From contig BCIA01000006.1 of assembly GCA_001599815.1 (NCBI GenBank), positions 932,961-996,960 on the forward strand: a DNA stretch of 64,000 bases. Reading direction: 5' to 3'. Shown piece by piece: positions 40,246-51,336 of this stretch (positions are counted from its first letter, which is position 1; each line of letters begins with the position of its first letter). The stretch comes from Furcasterigmium furcatum. Lineage: Eukaryota > Ascomycota > Sordariomycetes > Glomerellales > Plectosphaerellaceae. The notes beneath the pieces were generated by a model. That model saw only the letters and a list, made by a program, of their open reading frames with translations. It was not told where the DNA came from and made no database searches. The position numbers were made by a program, and so were the translations under genes.

Positions 40246-41365
40246 TTACTCCTTTCCTCCTACCCTGACGGCCAGCAAGGCCTTCACGGCTTCGACCAGA
40301 GACTCCTTGGGCACAAGCTGCCCTTTGTCTTTCTCAGCCGCATTCCGGTCTCCGACATGGAGTTGCTTCACCCGCACCTGTCCGGCCTCCAACTCATCCT
40401 GCCCCAGAATCACGGCGACAGGCACCCCCTGAGAAGCACCAAACTGCTGCTGGGGCTTGGGCTTGACCTTGGCGGTAAAGTCAGCCCGTATGCCGGCGTC
40501 CCAGAGTCGACGGGCAATATCCATGCGCTCGAGGAGGAGGCCTTGGAACTCCTTCCCTCCGAATGCCATGATGTACACGTCAGCCTCCCGGGCCAGTTCG
40601 GAGGAGGACTTGTCCTTGCGCCGAGCGGCCATGAGGGTGAAAATCCTGTCCACTCCGAAGGATATGCCCACGCATGGCACGGGGCGTTTGCCGTACATGC
40701 CGACCAAGCCGTCGTACCGGCCCCCGGCGGCAATGCTTCCGACCTGCGAACTGCTGTCTGGTACCACTTCGTATATCAGGCCGGTGTAGTAATCCAGACC
40801 CCGAGCGAGAGAGAGGTCGAGAGAGACCTTGTCGATGAAAGACTTTAGAGATGATGCGCAGGATATCGGCGTCGGGGATCATGGGGCCGTAGATGCCGGC
40901 GATGTCGAAGTCGCACTGGTAAAACTCACGCAGACGGCCTCTCGAGACGGCGGGCTGGTCGCGCCGGTAGACCTTGGCGATCTGGTACCGCTTGGTGTGC
41001 TGCACGTCGCTGCGCATCGCGAGCCATCGCGCAAACGGGACAGTCAGGTCGTACCGAAGGGAGCAGAGTTCACCGCCCTGGTCCTCGAGGTCATAGATCA
41101 GACGGGAATCTTCGCCATACTTTTCTGAGAGGATGTCCCTGAGCTCGACTACCGGCGTGTCCAGAGGAATTCCGCCGTGGCGCTCGAGTACGGTGCTGAT
41201 GGTTTGGCTTGGCATTCATGAGCATACGGGGGAGGGGTCAAGATTCCACGGCGCTTACAAGATGTGGTCGCGGAGGAGAAGGTCGCGACCAACCCAATCG
41301 CGAGTTCCTTTGGGCGTCTTCAACTGCGTGCCTGACCGAGGCGGCGCGGAGTCTTTGCTCGCCAT
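40246..41365 (-). pseudogene. HTS1: Histidyl-tRNA synthetase copy with internal deletion and frameshift
   Basis: Exon 1 (41365-41259) starts MASKDSAPPRSGTQLKTPKG and a 51-nt intron (GTAAGC...GCCAAG) leads to exon 2 from 41207. Class II motifs are well kept: LRYDLTVPFARWLAM, motif 2 VYRRDQPAVSRGRLREFYQC, then DADILRII. The sequence then jumps, near 40835-40850, straight to DKVSLDLSLARGLDYYTG in another frame and continues normally through motif 3 (VGISFGVDRIF) and the anticodon-binding domain to TAA at 40246. Roughly 100 residues between motif 2 and the HisA motif, present in eukaryotic HisRS, are missing, and the two halves are one base out of phase. No splice sites could bridge them. HisRS is essential, so either an intact copy exists elsewhere or the lesion is an assembly error. 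Confidence 0.75.
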
Positions 41366-42038
41366 TGTCGTCGCGCCTGTCGTCGGAAAACAGATTGGTG
41401 TGGGAAGCCGGAGGCCCTCCCAGAGAGAGGCCGTGGGCAGCCGGTTAAAGATGTCGACCTCCCGTCATTATGTGACTCATGTCCAATCGCTGTTGGTGTA
41501 AGGGTGTACGGCAGTGTACACGATTCCGATACACCTGCAAAGATCAACCGGTTCTGTTCCCTGGACAGACTGCTGCCTACAGTACCTTACTGCTTTATAG
41601 GTCGAGGCACCTACTTTTGGGACACCCCGTTTGGGACGCTCATTACACCTAAATTCTCACTTGCTACACCCTGCTTATTAAGCTTATATAATAGTATATA
41701 ACCCTAAAATTAAATACCTATACACTTTTTAGTCTTTTATATTAATATAAATTTAAAGATTAAAAATAGACCCTATAATTATTTAGTTATTAAGGCTTAA
41801 AGAAGCTATTAAGTATTCCTAGTATTTTCTATCCAGATACTAACAGGTCGGTTTTACCTATAAACTAAATACGGGTCCCCACATAAACCGCAAAAGCACT
41901 TAGTCCGCTTCGGGATAGCAGCCCTCAGGCATCAAATTCTTCTCGTGAGGCACCCAAATCGCGACAAAACACCCCAACGGTCATCAATCCCATTACAACA
42001 ACACCTGGCAGCGGCCAAATTTTACGCCGAATGACACA
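41366..42038. other. Intergenic region with AT-rich block
   Basis: Between the HisRS copy and the Upc2-type factor. The centre is a sharply AT-rich block described separately; the flanks have ordinary composition and no gene. Confidence 0.6.
41640..41872. repeat. RIP-like AT-rich relic
   Basis: About 230 bp of sharply AT-rich, TpA-rich sequence with abrupt borders in an otherwise GC-balanced region. There is not one CpG dinucleotide from 41641 to 41848. This is the signature left by repeat-induced point mutation (C-to-T, mainly at CpA) on a duplicated sequence, so it is probably a fragment of an old transposon. No terminal repeats or coding remnant can be read. Confidence 0.65.
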
Positions 42039-43475
42039 ATGAAGCGACTGGGCTTTAAAAAGTCCCGAAACGGATGCTCTCAGTGCAAGAAAAGACGTGT
42101 GAAGGTATGCAGTGAGTGAGGAATCGACCTGGTCCCATGACTTCCTTTGGATGCCGGATCAAAAGGTCGCTGAAGCATTGCATGGAAATGTCTTTTCTCT
42201 GACGCCACTCGCAGTGTGATGAGGTGGCTCCATGCGCCGCATGCGTTCGACACAATGTAGAATGCAGCCTTGAGGTGGCCCGATCGTCTGGCTGTCCGGA
42301 GCCAGCAGCCGCTGGTTCGCGGGACAGAAGCGTTGAGGAAAGTCTCCCGGCCACACCCTATCTTGGTATCTTTTCTAACGGAGATATAGGGTGAGGGTGT
42401 CATACTGCCTTCGGCCTCCAATTCCGCGTCAACTCTTCTGCCCACTTTCGGCACTGCACAATCAACCTTCCTGGGCTCAGCGGACGCTTCCGATTCTCCC
42501 GATAGCTGGGTGTCCGATGCCGAACTCCTCATTCACTACACAACCGTCACCTACCGTACTTTCCCTTGCAACGACTCCCTTACCAAGTTTCTTCAGTCTG
42601 ACCTGCCGCGTGAGGGACTTTCTCACCCGTTTCTGCTGCGGGAGCTCATGGCCTTCTCCGGATTTCATCTCGCCTATCTCCATCCCCAGCAACAGCAAAA
42701 TTATCTCTTACGGGCCTCGAAGAACCAAGCCCTTGCCATCAGAGGGTTGAGGGAAAGCATTTCCAAGGGCATGACTGCTGAAAACTGCCAGGCAATTTTT
42801 ATGACGTCGATTTTCCTCACCCTCGGCAAATTTGCTGCTTTCTCGGCAGTCGCCCAGCCTAAACACCAGAATTCTGGCTGCTTGACGCCCATCACAAGCC
42901 TCTTAGAGATTTTCAGTACGATGCATAGCACGGCCGGGGTTTTCCGCTCCACACCAAACGACCTCCGCCTGGGAGCACTCGAAGGTCTGCTTCGCGAAGA
43001 ATCTCATGTTGCGAGCCCCAGGGTACCGTCGTTATTGGCCCAGCTGCAGAAGCTCAAGCTGTCAATACAGTCGGAAAGTCAAGACGATGAGACGAAAACA
43101 GCCCTGGTATCGGCGGTGGACGGCTTTGTTGATGTCACCGCGGAGATTACAAACCATCGAACGTCGGCAGCGCCAGCTGAGATGAGAGCCATCTTCATGT
43201 GGCTCATGTTCGTCCGGCGAGAATTCCTCGGCCTAGTTGAGTCAGAGCACCCCATTGCGCTGGTTATCCTTGCGCATTACAGTATTCTCATTCACTGGGA
43301 AGCCGAGAAGTCTTGGTGTTTCGATCATTGGGGGACGGCGTTGGCCCGAGCCATCGAGGACAAGGTGGGGGGTTCGCCATGGGCAGCATGGCTTCACTGG
43401 CCGCTGACCCAGATCAACATGCAAGCAGACGGCGTGGATCATGTCACTTCACCGCTTACAGAGCAGCAGACGTAG
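42039..43475 (+). CDS. Zn2Cys6 transcription factor, Upc2/sterol-uptake-control type
   Basis: Exons 42039-42104, 42215-42331 and 42390-43475 give 422 aa. The N-terminal cluster GCSQCKKRRVKCDEVAPC, then AACVRHNVEC (spacing 2-6-5-2-6), starting within the first 13 residues and split by an intron after VK, is the layout of the Upc2-like family. The C-terminal part (from WVSDAELLIHYTTVTYRTF) matches its ligand-binding-like domain with SDLPREGLSHPFLLRELMAFSGFHLAYL. Yeast Upc2 senses ergosterol; most filamentous relatives are uncharacterised. The second intron (58 nt, phase 0) uses a GTTGAG donor with a clear CTAAC branch site and ATATAG acceptor. It is needed because the unspliced frame hits a stop at TGA 42392-42394. 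Confidence 0.85.
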
Positions 43476-43745
43476 CTCTGAGGGCGTTCTTTTCGGGATT
43501 CTAGTCAACCAGTAGTGATCTCCGGTTTTGGAGTTCTCGAGACGGGATATCCGGTGGCATAGGGAGGAGAATGGTGAAATGGCTCTGGTTTTGAAAGTTG
43601 TGGCTCGCATGGGACCTCAATGGTACCAGAACCACCATTAGCAGAAGCAGTGATATTCTTTTGGGCTTGATTAAATGCACCAGTTTCGCATTAAAATTAG
43701 AGAAGCGCCGTCATCCTTCAGGGGAAATAGTTCTTGGAGCTGTGT
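43476..43745. other. Short convergent 3' region
   Basis: 270 bp between two facing stop codons; shared 3' UTR space, nothing else seen. Confidence 0.5.
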
Positions 43746-45738
43746 TCATGGCGACTCTGCTGCAGAAGCCCGCAAAGATGGTTTCAGCTCTTCTTCCATG
43801 TATAGATCGTATCCTCCGCCATGAGGCAACGGTCTGTGTCTATATCTCCAACGACCAGTGCCATCCTGCCCCTCAACAGATTGTCTTTCACCGGGGTACA
43901 TGTGATTTGCAAGTGGCCGCAGCACCTGGGCCTGCGCGACGGGGCCGCCTGTTGGGATTGCAACTCGGATGGTCACAATCGAGGCAGTCAGGGCGAGGAC
44001 CAGATGGAGTACGGCAACTGTGACCAGAATGAGTGTGGCGTAGCCCCAGCGCTCGACGACGAGCTTGACGGCTTGCTGAGGCATCAGTCCCTCAACAGTG
44101 ATTTGAGGATTGCTCGCAGCCGTCACGGCCACAACCCCGATGGCAAAACGGGCCATCTTCATCGCCATTGAGTTGGCAAGGCCCTTCGTGGGAAGGCCGA
44201 AAACTGACTCCCTCGGATAGACTTGGAACTGCCAGTCGGGGTTTAACAACCTACTGGTCGCCTGGAAACCTTGCAAGGCAATACCTTCTGCAGCCAGGTC
44301 CCTGATGCTGTCGGCCACTTCGTGCTCGGATATCGTAGCTCCGTCGACGGCCCCGACGCGAACGGTGCAGTTGTAGTACCACTCTGGACTTTCGGACGTT
44401 TCCACGGCCGAGACAACGCGACAGCCAGCGCCGCAACTGATTGACGTGTTGGCCAAAAAGGTTGTTTGATTGGCGCCATCGGGCAAGGGAAAGAAGACAT
44501 CTAGGGGCGAATTGTCTCCAGTGTCAAGGGAAATATGACCCGGCTGGTCATCGTTGAAACCAAGTACCGGCCAGCTTTCGCAGGATGCTGTTGAGTTGAT
44601 CCTGCGAGACGTAGCCACGGTCAGGCGCATGATGTTTTCGTCCTCAGTCTCTTGTGACGTCTCGGAAAAGACATAATAGCAATGGTCAACGCCGCAGAAG
44701 ATCAGGGGATCTCCGGCATCCTTCAGTTGGGCTTCGCCGGGAATATCGTCCAAAGGGGCTGTGCTGTACGCCAGTGACATTTGACCGTAACTTGATGACT
44801 GTTAGAAACGCGGTTCCGACAGAGGGAGGCCTGGAATCAACAGCAAACTTTGGATTCCAGGATGACGGTGGACAAACTGACCTATTTGCCAGATATTCGA
44901 AGGCTGAAGCTGAAGCTGACCTCCAATATAGCTCATCGACCATATACAGCTCGCTCATGTCTGGCACTACCACCTCGCCCGGGTAGTTGACGAGAGCATT
45001 CTTATCAGCAACCTCTACTGAGTAGCAGAAGCCAATCATGGCAAGGCCGGCTTGAATGCCCTGAATGTTGTTAGTTATGTATTGACCTATAAGCTTGGAC
45101 AGTCAGTCAAGTAGGACGTCGCGTACCAGCATGAAGACTAGCCAGAGGGTGGCAGAAAGAAGTATACGGAAACGGCGTGTCCTGCAGGCGAGACCAATAA
45201 TGTGCCTCAAGCTGTCAGCCTGGAGAATCAATTCTATCTGCGAAGTTGTCAGTTGGTAGAGACAAGGTAGACAAGGGTGCACCTCGTAGCCAGTCTGATA
45301 GAAGGATTGAGCTTACCTTGCGGAGGGAATAAAAGCCGCGGCTCAGGATCCACCAACGCAGTATGCCGATCGTCTCATTGATGCCATGGTTCAGAGAAAG
45401 TCCCAGGCCTATGGAAAGCCCTGTGATGAGGGTGTTGAATTCTCGCTTGGTTGTGGTCGACATGATGGGCATGTCTTCCGAGTAGAAGCGCAAGACAGCA
45501 AAGAAGGCGAGAACAATCAGTAGCGTGATTGCCCATCCCAACAGGATTTGGAACACAGCAAAAGCTCGAGACTGTCGACTTGACAGCAAGCCGTGGGGGG
45601 CCGGCGGGCCGGGGACATTTTCTCTGCTAAGTTGGCCTAAGGTTCGGCGCGCCGTACGTCAGTCTCCACTACCCGAGGTGGACAGAATAGAGTTCCCTTG
45701 AACTTACGATCACCAAGCTCTATGAATGAGCGTCGCAT
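43746..45738 (-). CDS. Fungal integral membrane protein with large luminal/extracellular domain
   Basis: Five exons (45738-45708, 45636-45317, 45237-45127, 45060-44882, 44790-43746) give 561 aa with consistent phases and GTAAGT/GTAAGC/GTACGC/GTCAGT donors. Three hydrophobic segments lie near the N-terminus (FQILLGWAITLLIVLAFFAV; TLITGLSIGLGLSLNHGI; ILLSATLWLVFML) and one near the C-terminus (YATLILVTVAVLHLVLALTA). Between them is a region of about 300 residues with many N-glycosylation sequons (NSTAS, NQT, NTS, NCT) and paired cysteines, so it should face outside or the lumen. This matches a family of uncharacterised ascomycete membrane proteins; I know no function. An in-frame ATG at 45906 would add 56 residues including another hydrophobic run, a possible alternative start. 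Confidence 0.7.
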
Positions 45739-46425
45739 GGCCGCGTCTCCTGAAAGGCTTGCGGAGCCTGAACTTGGTTTACTCCTGGGATGTTGCAAGA
45801 GTAACAGCAATATTATGATTCGGGGCGAAAAGACGGAGGCAGGGCCGGCCGGCCCAGTCGAGTCTACACCGCATATATCACAATTAGGCAGATGCTTCAG
45901 GCCCAATCGGATACACCGAGAGGCTCAGGCAGACCAGGTGGAGTTACAGGGTTTGGTTCTGCAGAGCCAAGAAGCGTGATGATCCAAGGACAGGGCTGAA
46001 GCAAGAACAGTCCGAGCCCCGATCCTCGGGTGTGGATCGGGGCCGGAACTCGGATCCAACGAGGATTACTCCCCAAAACTCAGGAGTCTAGCTCCACCCG
46101 AGTCGGGTCAGGGACTACCACACCCTTCCACACTGCATCTGATGCGTGGCAAGCCGCGGCACGGGACTCTCCCAGGGACTATTCCGGAGCTGGAGAACAT
46201 CGGCAAGGCATGACCAATCTGCCTGGTTTCGTCAAGAATGCCGAAGGCCGTAGGCATCAGTCGTGGCCTCTAAGCCACATGAATATTGGGCCCATTGACA
46301 TCACCGAGAGCTGTGGCAGGATTGTACATTAAGGGACGCAGGCATCCATCAGACGATAGATGCAATTCCATGTTCTCCAAGTCACCTCTACACCCACTGT
46401 CTCCCTACAAGTCCTTACCTCAATC
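45739..46425. promoter_or_regulatory. Divergent promoter region, membrane-protein and GLTP genes
   Basis: 687 bp between divergent starts (less if the membrane protein begins at 45906). The right side is a C/T/A-rich leader before the GLTP ATG. No TATA box stands out. Confidence 0.4.
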
Positions 46426-47300
46426 ATGTCGGCTCTGATATCAGTCCAACTCGACAATCTCGCGAAGAGTATCACCGTGCTTGACGGCGGTGTCAGCACC
46501 GATGGGCGGATTGGCACCTCGGGTTTCCTCGATGCTGTAGACTCTCTACTTACGGTGTTCGGTATGCGTCCTTCGTCGTTCCACCCACTATGATCTTGTC
46601 ACCATGTGCTGATCCGTTTGTTTTGCTAGATGCTGTCGGAAACGACCCTCTCGAAGGGGGGAGAAACGACTCGGCGGACAACGTTTTGGTAAGTAGCACA
46701 GGGCGGACGGTCTGGGCCAGTCCCATACGAGTCGGCCATGCCAAGGGAAATCGGATTAACAAATAAACTCATTAGAAAATTCGAAATGCAGCGCAGTCCC
46801 TCTCAGGTCACGCTCAGTACCTCCAAGATCTAATCAAGGCGGAGCGAGCGACTGGGCGTCAGGAGGCGACTGAGGCACTCCTATGGCTGACTCGGTACGT
46901 TTGCTCTCCCCTCCTCGCGGTGGAATACCACTCATCCTTCCATCTGACATCAAGCCCAAAACTATATATATTGGGATTTACTCTAATGTCATCTTTATGT
47001 AGCGGTCTCGAGTTTTACGTCGCGTCCGTGAAGGGCCTTGTGGGCAACGAATCTCAGAAGCTGTCCGACAGCATCACTGGCGCGTACAAAAACACGCTCA
47101 AGAAGCACCACGGTTTTGTCGCGAAGATAGGTATCAAGGCGGCGATATCCAAGACGTGCCCAACTCGCGATGAACTGTTCGCAAAGCTTGGTCAAAACCC
47201 GTCCATGGTCGCGAAGATTCTCATGGCCTCTGCGTCGACTTTCGAGCGCATGTTAGACGCGTTGGGCCCATTCCTCAGCAGGGGCGATATCAAGTTCTAG
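46426..47300 (+). CDS. Glycolipid transfer protein, HET-C2-like
   Basis: Exons 46426-46561, 46630-46688, 46776-46894 and 47003-47300 give 203 aa, the usual GLTP length (about 208). The all-alpha GLTP fold is recognisable: GFLDAVDSLLTVFDAV; then a D-xxx-N-xx-K pattern (DSADNVLK) equal to the sugar-headgroup triad; then LLWLTRGLEFYVASV with the headgroup-stacking Trp; and NTLKKHHGFVAKIG with the conserved His. It should move glycosphingolipids between membranes in the cytoplasm. The closest known relative in this group is Podospora HET-C2, whose alleles trigger heterokaryon incompatibility with NLR partners. No NLR gene is present in this window, so any such role here is speculation. The start ATG is the one right before the conserved helix. 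Confidence 0.9.
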
Positions 47301-48320
47301 ATAAACAACACGAACAGCTCGATGTATCTAAAATGCAGTGGATCTACATAGATTGATAGAAAGAGGTGATAGACTGTAGAAAATTGAGATGGCTGCATCG
47401 CTTTCCTGGCTTGGCGTTCACTGCCTAAATGTAACCGGATGGTCCTCCTCGCAAGCTCATGCGGTGGGATGAGACTTTGTTCTCTCGGGACAGGTGGAGC
47501 TTGGAGCGAGGGGCTTCCCGCGGTGAAGTAGTGAACAGGTAAATATGGAAATGTTAGGTCATAGAGACATGATTGTTTTGCGTTCAAGATCGTGGACATG
47601 GCGTTCGTGGACGACGTCTCGCCGAAGGCGATGATAATCCACAATGCAGAATTATGATCCGAAGGTCATCGCACGGTTGGCTTGGAACGCCGACGGCTGT
47701 GATGCGTCTGAGATTCTGGAAACATGATGGATCACCAGTCGTAACAGGGTCCACTAAATGGGAGAACGAGAACGAGAACGAGAACGAGGTGCTAATTAAG
47801 CCTGCCCCACTGGACAGAGTCTCGGGATTGACCGACCAGACGGTTCAGACGGCTCCATGGGTGCGGGTCGCCAGCAGGCAGCAACCGTTTGCCGCCGACT
47901 AGTGGTAGCTGTTCGGGACATTCACCCCTGACAGATCGTTGCCGGGCCCCAGCAAACACGGGATTTCATTAACCTACTTCAGTAATGTGTCTTTTTACCA
48001 GGGCATTTACCGGCTAGGAGCGCAACCAGATCCAAACCGGCATGCCAGCAAAATGCTAACGCGGACAGACTGATGGTCTTGGCGTCATGATGCCTCCTCT
48101 AGGTTGGAAGATTTAGGGTAATTAGAAGTAGTAATCATGCGTGTGAAGAGCGCCTTGGAATTGTCACAAGGGATGATGGGCTTCATGGTAAAAGTGTAAT
48201 TGAAGAGAAGTGGGCAGGAAAATAGGATTATGTTGCTAGCTATTGGTACATGTACTGATAGTGTGGTCTGCAGCTGCACTGTCTCCTCCGCCGAGAAACC
48301 CAAACACAAGAAAACCCGAA
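47301..48320. other. Intergenic region
   Basis: About 1.0 kb between the GLTP stop and the PMP3 stop (convergent). It holds a hexanucleotide repeat and ordinary 3' sequence; no gene seen. Confidence 0.5.
47762..47788. repeat. (GAGAAC)4 tandem repeat
   Basis: Four perfect GAGAAC units plus a partial unit. It lies in an open frame (coding E-N repeats) that has no other protein-like features. Confidence 0.85.
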
Positions 48321-48553
48321 TTAATATTTGAGAATAATGTAAATGGCGTGGATGATGCCGGGTATGTACCCTGAGCTCCCGATCAGATGCTACACTTGGG
48401 ACGCGTGGGATCTGAGGTTGAACCCTTACCGAGGATAGTCAGGAGAATATTAAGTGCGAGCGATCCGCTGCAGCCGCGTTCCATCAGCACCCCAATAGGG
48501 GGGAGGATGATGGCAAAGATGAGTTTGCAGATGTCACTGGCGGTGAAAGGCAT
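48321..48553 (-). CDS. PMP3: PMP3-family plasma membrane proteolipid
   Basis: Two short exons (48553-48430 and 48370-48321; 59-nt intron GTAAGG...GCTCAG) give 57 aa, the exact size of fungal Pmp3. The product reads MPFTASDICKLIFAIILPPI, then GVLMERGC, SLALNILLTILG and YIPGIIHAIYIILKY. Two membrane segments joined by the conserved PPIGV...ERGC turn and the YIPGIIHA motif identify the UPF0057/PMP3 family. It sits in the plasma membrane and limits cation leak; loss hyperpolarises the membrane and causes salt sensitivity in yeast. The intron position after the GY-like LG codon and phase 1 splice restore the full conserved sequence. The gene is easily missed because neither exon alone makes a long open frame. 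Confidence 0.95.
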
Positions 48554-49492
48554 GGCGAATGGCTCGGCTCGGTTCGGCTTGGGGCAGATGAATGGTTGAA
48601 TCGTGAGAGAATGAACGTGGTCGAGATGATGCCGAGTTTGAAATCCAATTAAGTGAGAAAAGAAATATTTCTAAAGGTTCCAGGTTTTGAAAAAGACAAC
48701 AATGGAGGGTCAGCTGGTATCTGTAAACTGGAAGCCAACAAAGAAGTTGGGACTACCTTCAAGATATACGTCGTCGTCGTCGTTTGACGCCCGGGACTTG
48801 ACCCCTGTGGACCTTTCCACCCGAAGTCGTACTGCTTCGCCCGGCAAGAATTTGCCGAAATTAATAGCATCCAGGGATAATAGATCGGGAGGCAGCCCGG
48901 ATAGGCACCAGCTTTACACTTCCTTGGCAGGAGTAGACGGAGTTGCCGAGAAGGGCGCCAGCATCTCGAGGACTCGCTGCTCCATCGTCGACTCCACTAC
49001 CTAGGTAGCTCTGGAGGCTCCACTCGGAAACACCTGTCCCATATCCTCTGCAGTTCCGCGTAAGTTTCATTCATTTGAGCCTTCTTTGTCTTCTTCATCT
49101 ATCCCCAAAGTATCAGGCTACCTGCGATTCTTTGCTCCTACCTACCTAGGTCTTACTCTTCACTGCCCGTTTAACAGGTGCATCACCTTTACACTATCCA
49201 CACTCCGATCAGAAAGATATCATCCTCTGGGTCCTCTCTGTCAACTCTCCAAACTACAGCCATGCCCCGGCGGAAGGCGTTCGCCGCATCCTTAAGGTCA
49301 CCAGCAATATGCCTTCGATGATTTCGACTACTCCTCTCTTTACCTGCTTTGGAAAACCCAGATAAAGGCTTGTTGGACCCAAGGTAATCCTAGCTGACTT
49401 GCGGCCATTCCGAGGACCCCAACTGGCTATGTGTCCTGCGACCCCTCGCCATCCTCATGCGGATGCCGAGCTCACCCTGACTCTTCCCGCCC
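48554..49492. other. Intergenic region upstream of PMP3
   Basis: About 940 bp containing the PMP3 promoter (reading leftward) and the 3' end of the oxidoreductase gene. It includes a CGTCGT run (48767-48781) and several CCTAGG/ACCTAC elements. No gene seen. Confidence 0.5.
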
Positions 49493-50669
49493 CTACAAAG
49501 GCACCTCCTTTCCAGTCTTGGCACTCTCCCTCACAGCCTCCAAAATCCTCAACACATCCCTCGCCTGGCTCGCCGGCACGGGCACGTCCTCCTCCTTCCC
49601 ACTCTCGATAGCCTTCGCAAAGCCCTCGAACAGCTTGACATACGTCTCCGGCTGCGTCGTCGGCTTCGACCTGACCTCGAACCCGCCGTCCTCGCCCACG
49701 GCGACCAGCCGCCCCGGCGCCACGGGGTCCTCGACGCCGAACCCGGCGTCCGCCGGCCCCATGCCCGCCTTGAGCTGGTTCTCCTGCGGATCGAGCCCCG
49801 TCTTGCGATAGCTCCCCTTGGTCCCGCGGACCCAGAACCGCGGCTGCGGGTCCTCGACCGACATGACCCCCGCGCGCACCGTCACGACGTTGCCGTCCGC
49901 GTAGCTCAGCACGACGTGCACGCTGTCCGGGTCCTCGGCGTCGAGCTTGCCCTCGCGCTGGTTCACGAGGCGCCCGTACACGGCCTTCGGCAGGCCGAAG
50001 AGGACGTACGCCTGGTCGATCAGGTGGCTGCCGAGGTCGTAGAGCACGCCGCCGCCGTTGTCCATGGACAGGGTGCCCTTCCAGGTGTCCGGCTTGGCGG
50101 CGCGGAAGCGGTCGAAGTGGGTGTCGAGCTCGACGATGCGGCCGAGGGTGCCGTCCTGGATGAGGTGGCGGACGGTGAGGAAGTCGGCGTCCCAGCGGCG
50201 GTTCTGGTAGACGCAGATGAGCTTGGAGTGCTGGCGGGCGAGGGCGATGAGTTCGTCGGCCTGGGCGGCGGTGGGGACGAAGGGCTTCTCGACGAGGACG
50301 TGCTTGCCAGCCTTGAGGGCGGCGGAGGCCATGGGGAAGTGGGTCTCGGGCGGGGTGAGGATGAGGACGACGTCGACGGCGGGGTCGGCGAGCATGTCGT
50401 CGGGGGAAGTGCGGTGGGTGAGGGACGGGTGGTCGGCGGGCGCGGAGGAGGCGGCGGTCGGCTTGCGCTGGACGATTGTGTGGAGGTTGAACTGGGGGAC
50501 GAGGTTGACGAAGGGGATGTGGAAGACCTTGGCCGAGAGGCTGGGAAGCGTTAGCGGGGAGGTGTCGTTGGGAGAGGGCAGAAGTGAGGTTATTCCGAGA
50601 TGTGGACTGGGTGTGGGAGACTCACCCGTAGCCGATGATGGCGACGTTGTACTTCTTGTCCGAGGCCAT
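49493..50669 (-). CDS. Gfo/Idh/MocA family NAD(P)-dependent oxidoreductase
   Basis: Two exons (50669-50626, 50540-49493; 85-nt intron GTGAGT...TCCCAG) give 363 aa, the usual length. The N-terminus MASDKKYNVAIIGYGLSAKVF supplies the first Rossmann strand and glycine loop, followed by VDVVLILTPPETHFPMASAA, the diagnostic HVLVEKPF motif, and the second domain with DNGGGVLYDLGSHLIDQAY, typical of this family (catalytic Lys in EKP, and the G-x-x-x-D-x-G-x-H helix). Relatives act on sugars, inositols, trans-dihydrodiols or biliverdin; the fungal subgroup with VFHIPF is often annotated as an oxidoreductase of unknown substrate. No signal peptide, so it is cytosolic. The intron lies directly after the glycine loop. 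Confidence 0.9.
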
Positions 50670-51336
50670 GATGAGGTCGATTGCGTCGAATGAGCGATCA
50701 AGGTTGGATGAGGTGAAGAGAATGAGGGAACCAAAGAAAATCGAGACCTCGGAGAAATGATGTGAGAGGACTGTCACACCCTTTTATTCAAGCTTCAAGC
50801 TTCTCCCAGCTTCACCACCAAAAAAAGACGATGGAGGGGCAGCCCACCATGAGCAGCGAATTGCGTCAGGGGCGTCGACCCCTCGGCGGGGTGGGTTTAC
50901 CCCAAAACCACCTGTGGTGGCTGCGTCACGCCGAAGAGGCACCGCGCCGCGCCCCTCACGACCCCCTATTTTATGGCGACGAGGATTTCTCCTTTGAGTT
51001 TGGGCTCCCTTTATCGCCGGAGAGTCCGGACGGCTGCCGTCAGCCACGGCCCGGACCCGCCCCTGAGCGGCCGAGCCTCGGCCTGTTCACGAGCAGCGGA
51101 ACTCCGCGTCCATCATCACAGCCTCGACGAGCAGACCTCTGAGAAGTTCGTAGTGTATAAGAGCGCGAAACACCCCAGTGAAATGCCAGACTCCTGATCG
51201 CCAATGCGATGCCTGGGGAAACCAACCCCGGCGCCCACCATGTGGTCATCCATCTAATATGCCCCTCCCGTCCTCGCCGCCCAACGCCCCGTTGTGAAAT
51301 ATGCATCCGTTCAGCTACCTAGTACCCTGTTGGGCG
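50670..51336. other. Intergenic region
   Basis: 667 bp between the oxidoreductase start and the acyltransferase stop. Contains the oxidoreductase promoter. A plus-strand open frame (50762-51142) lacks any recognisable motif. Confidence 0.5.
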
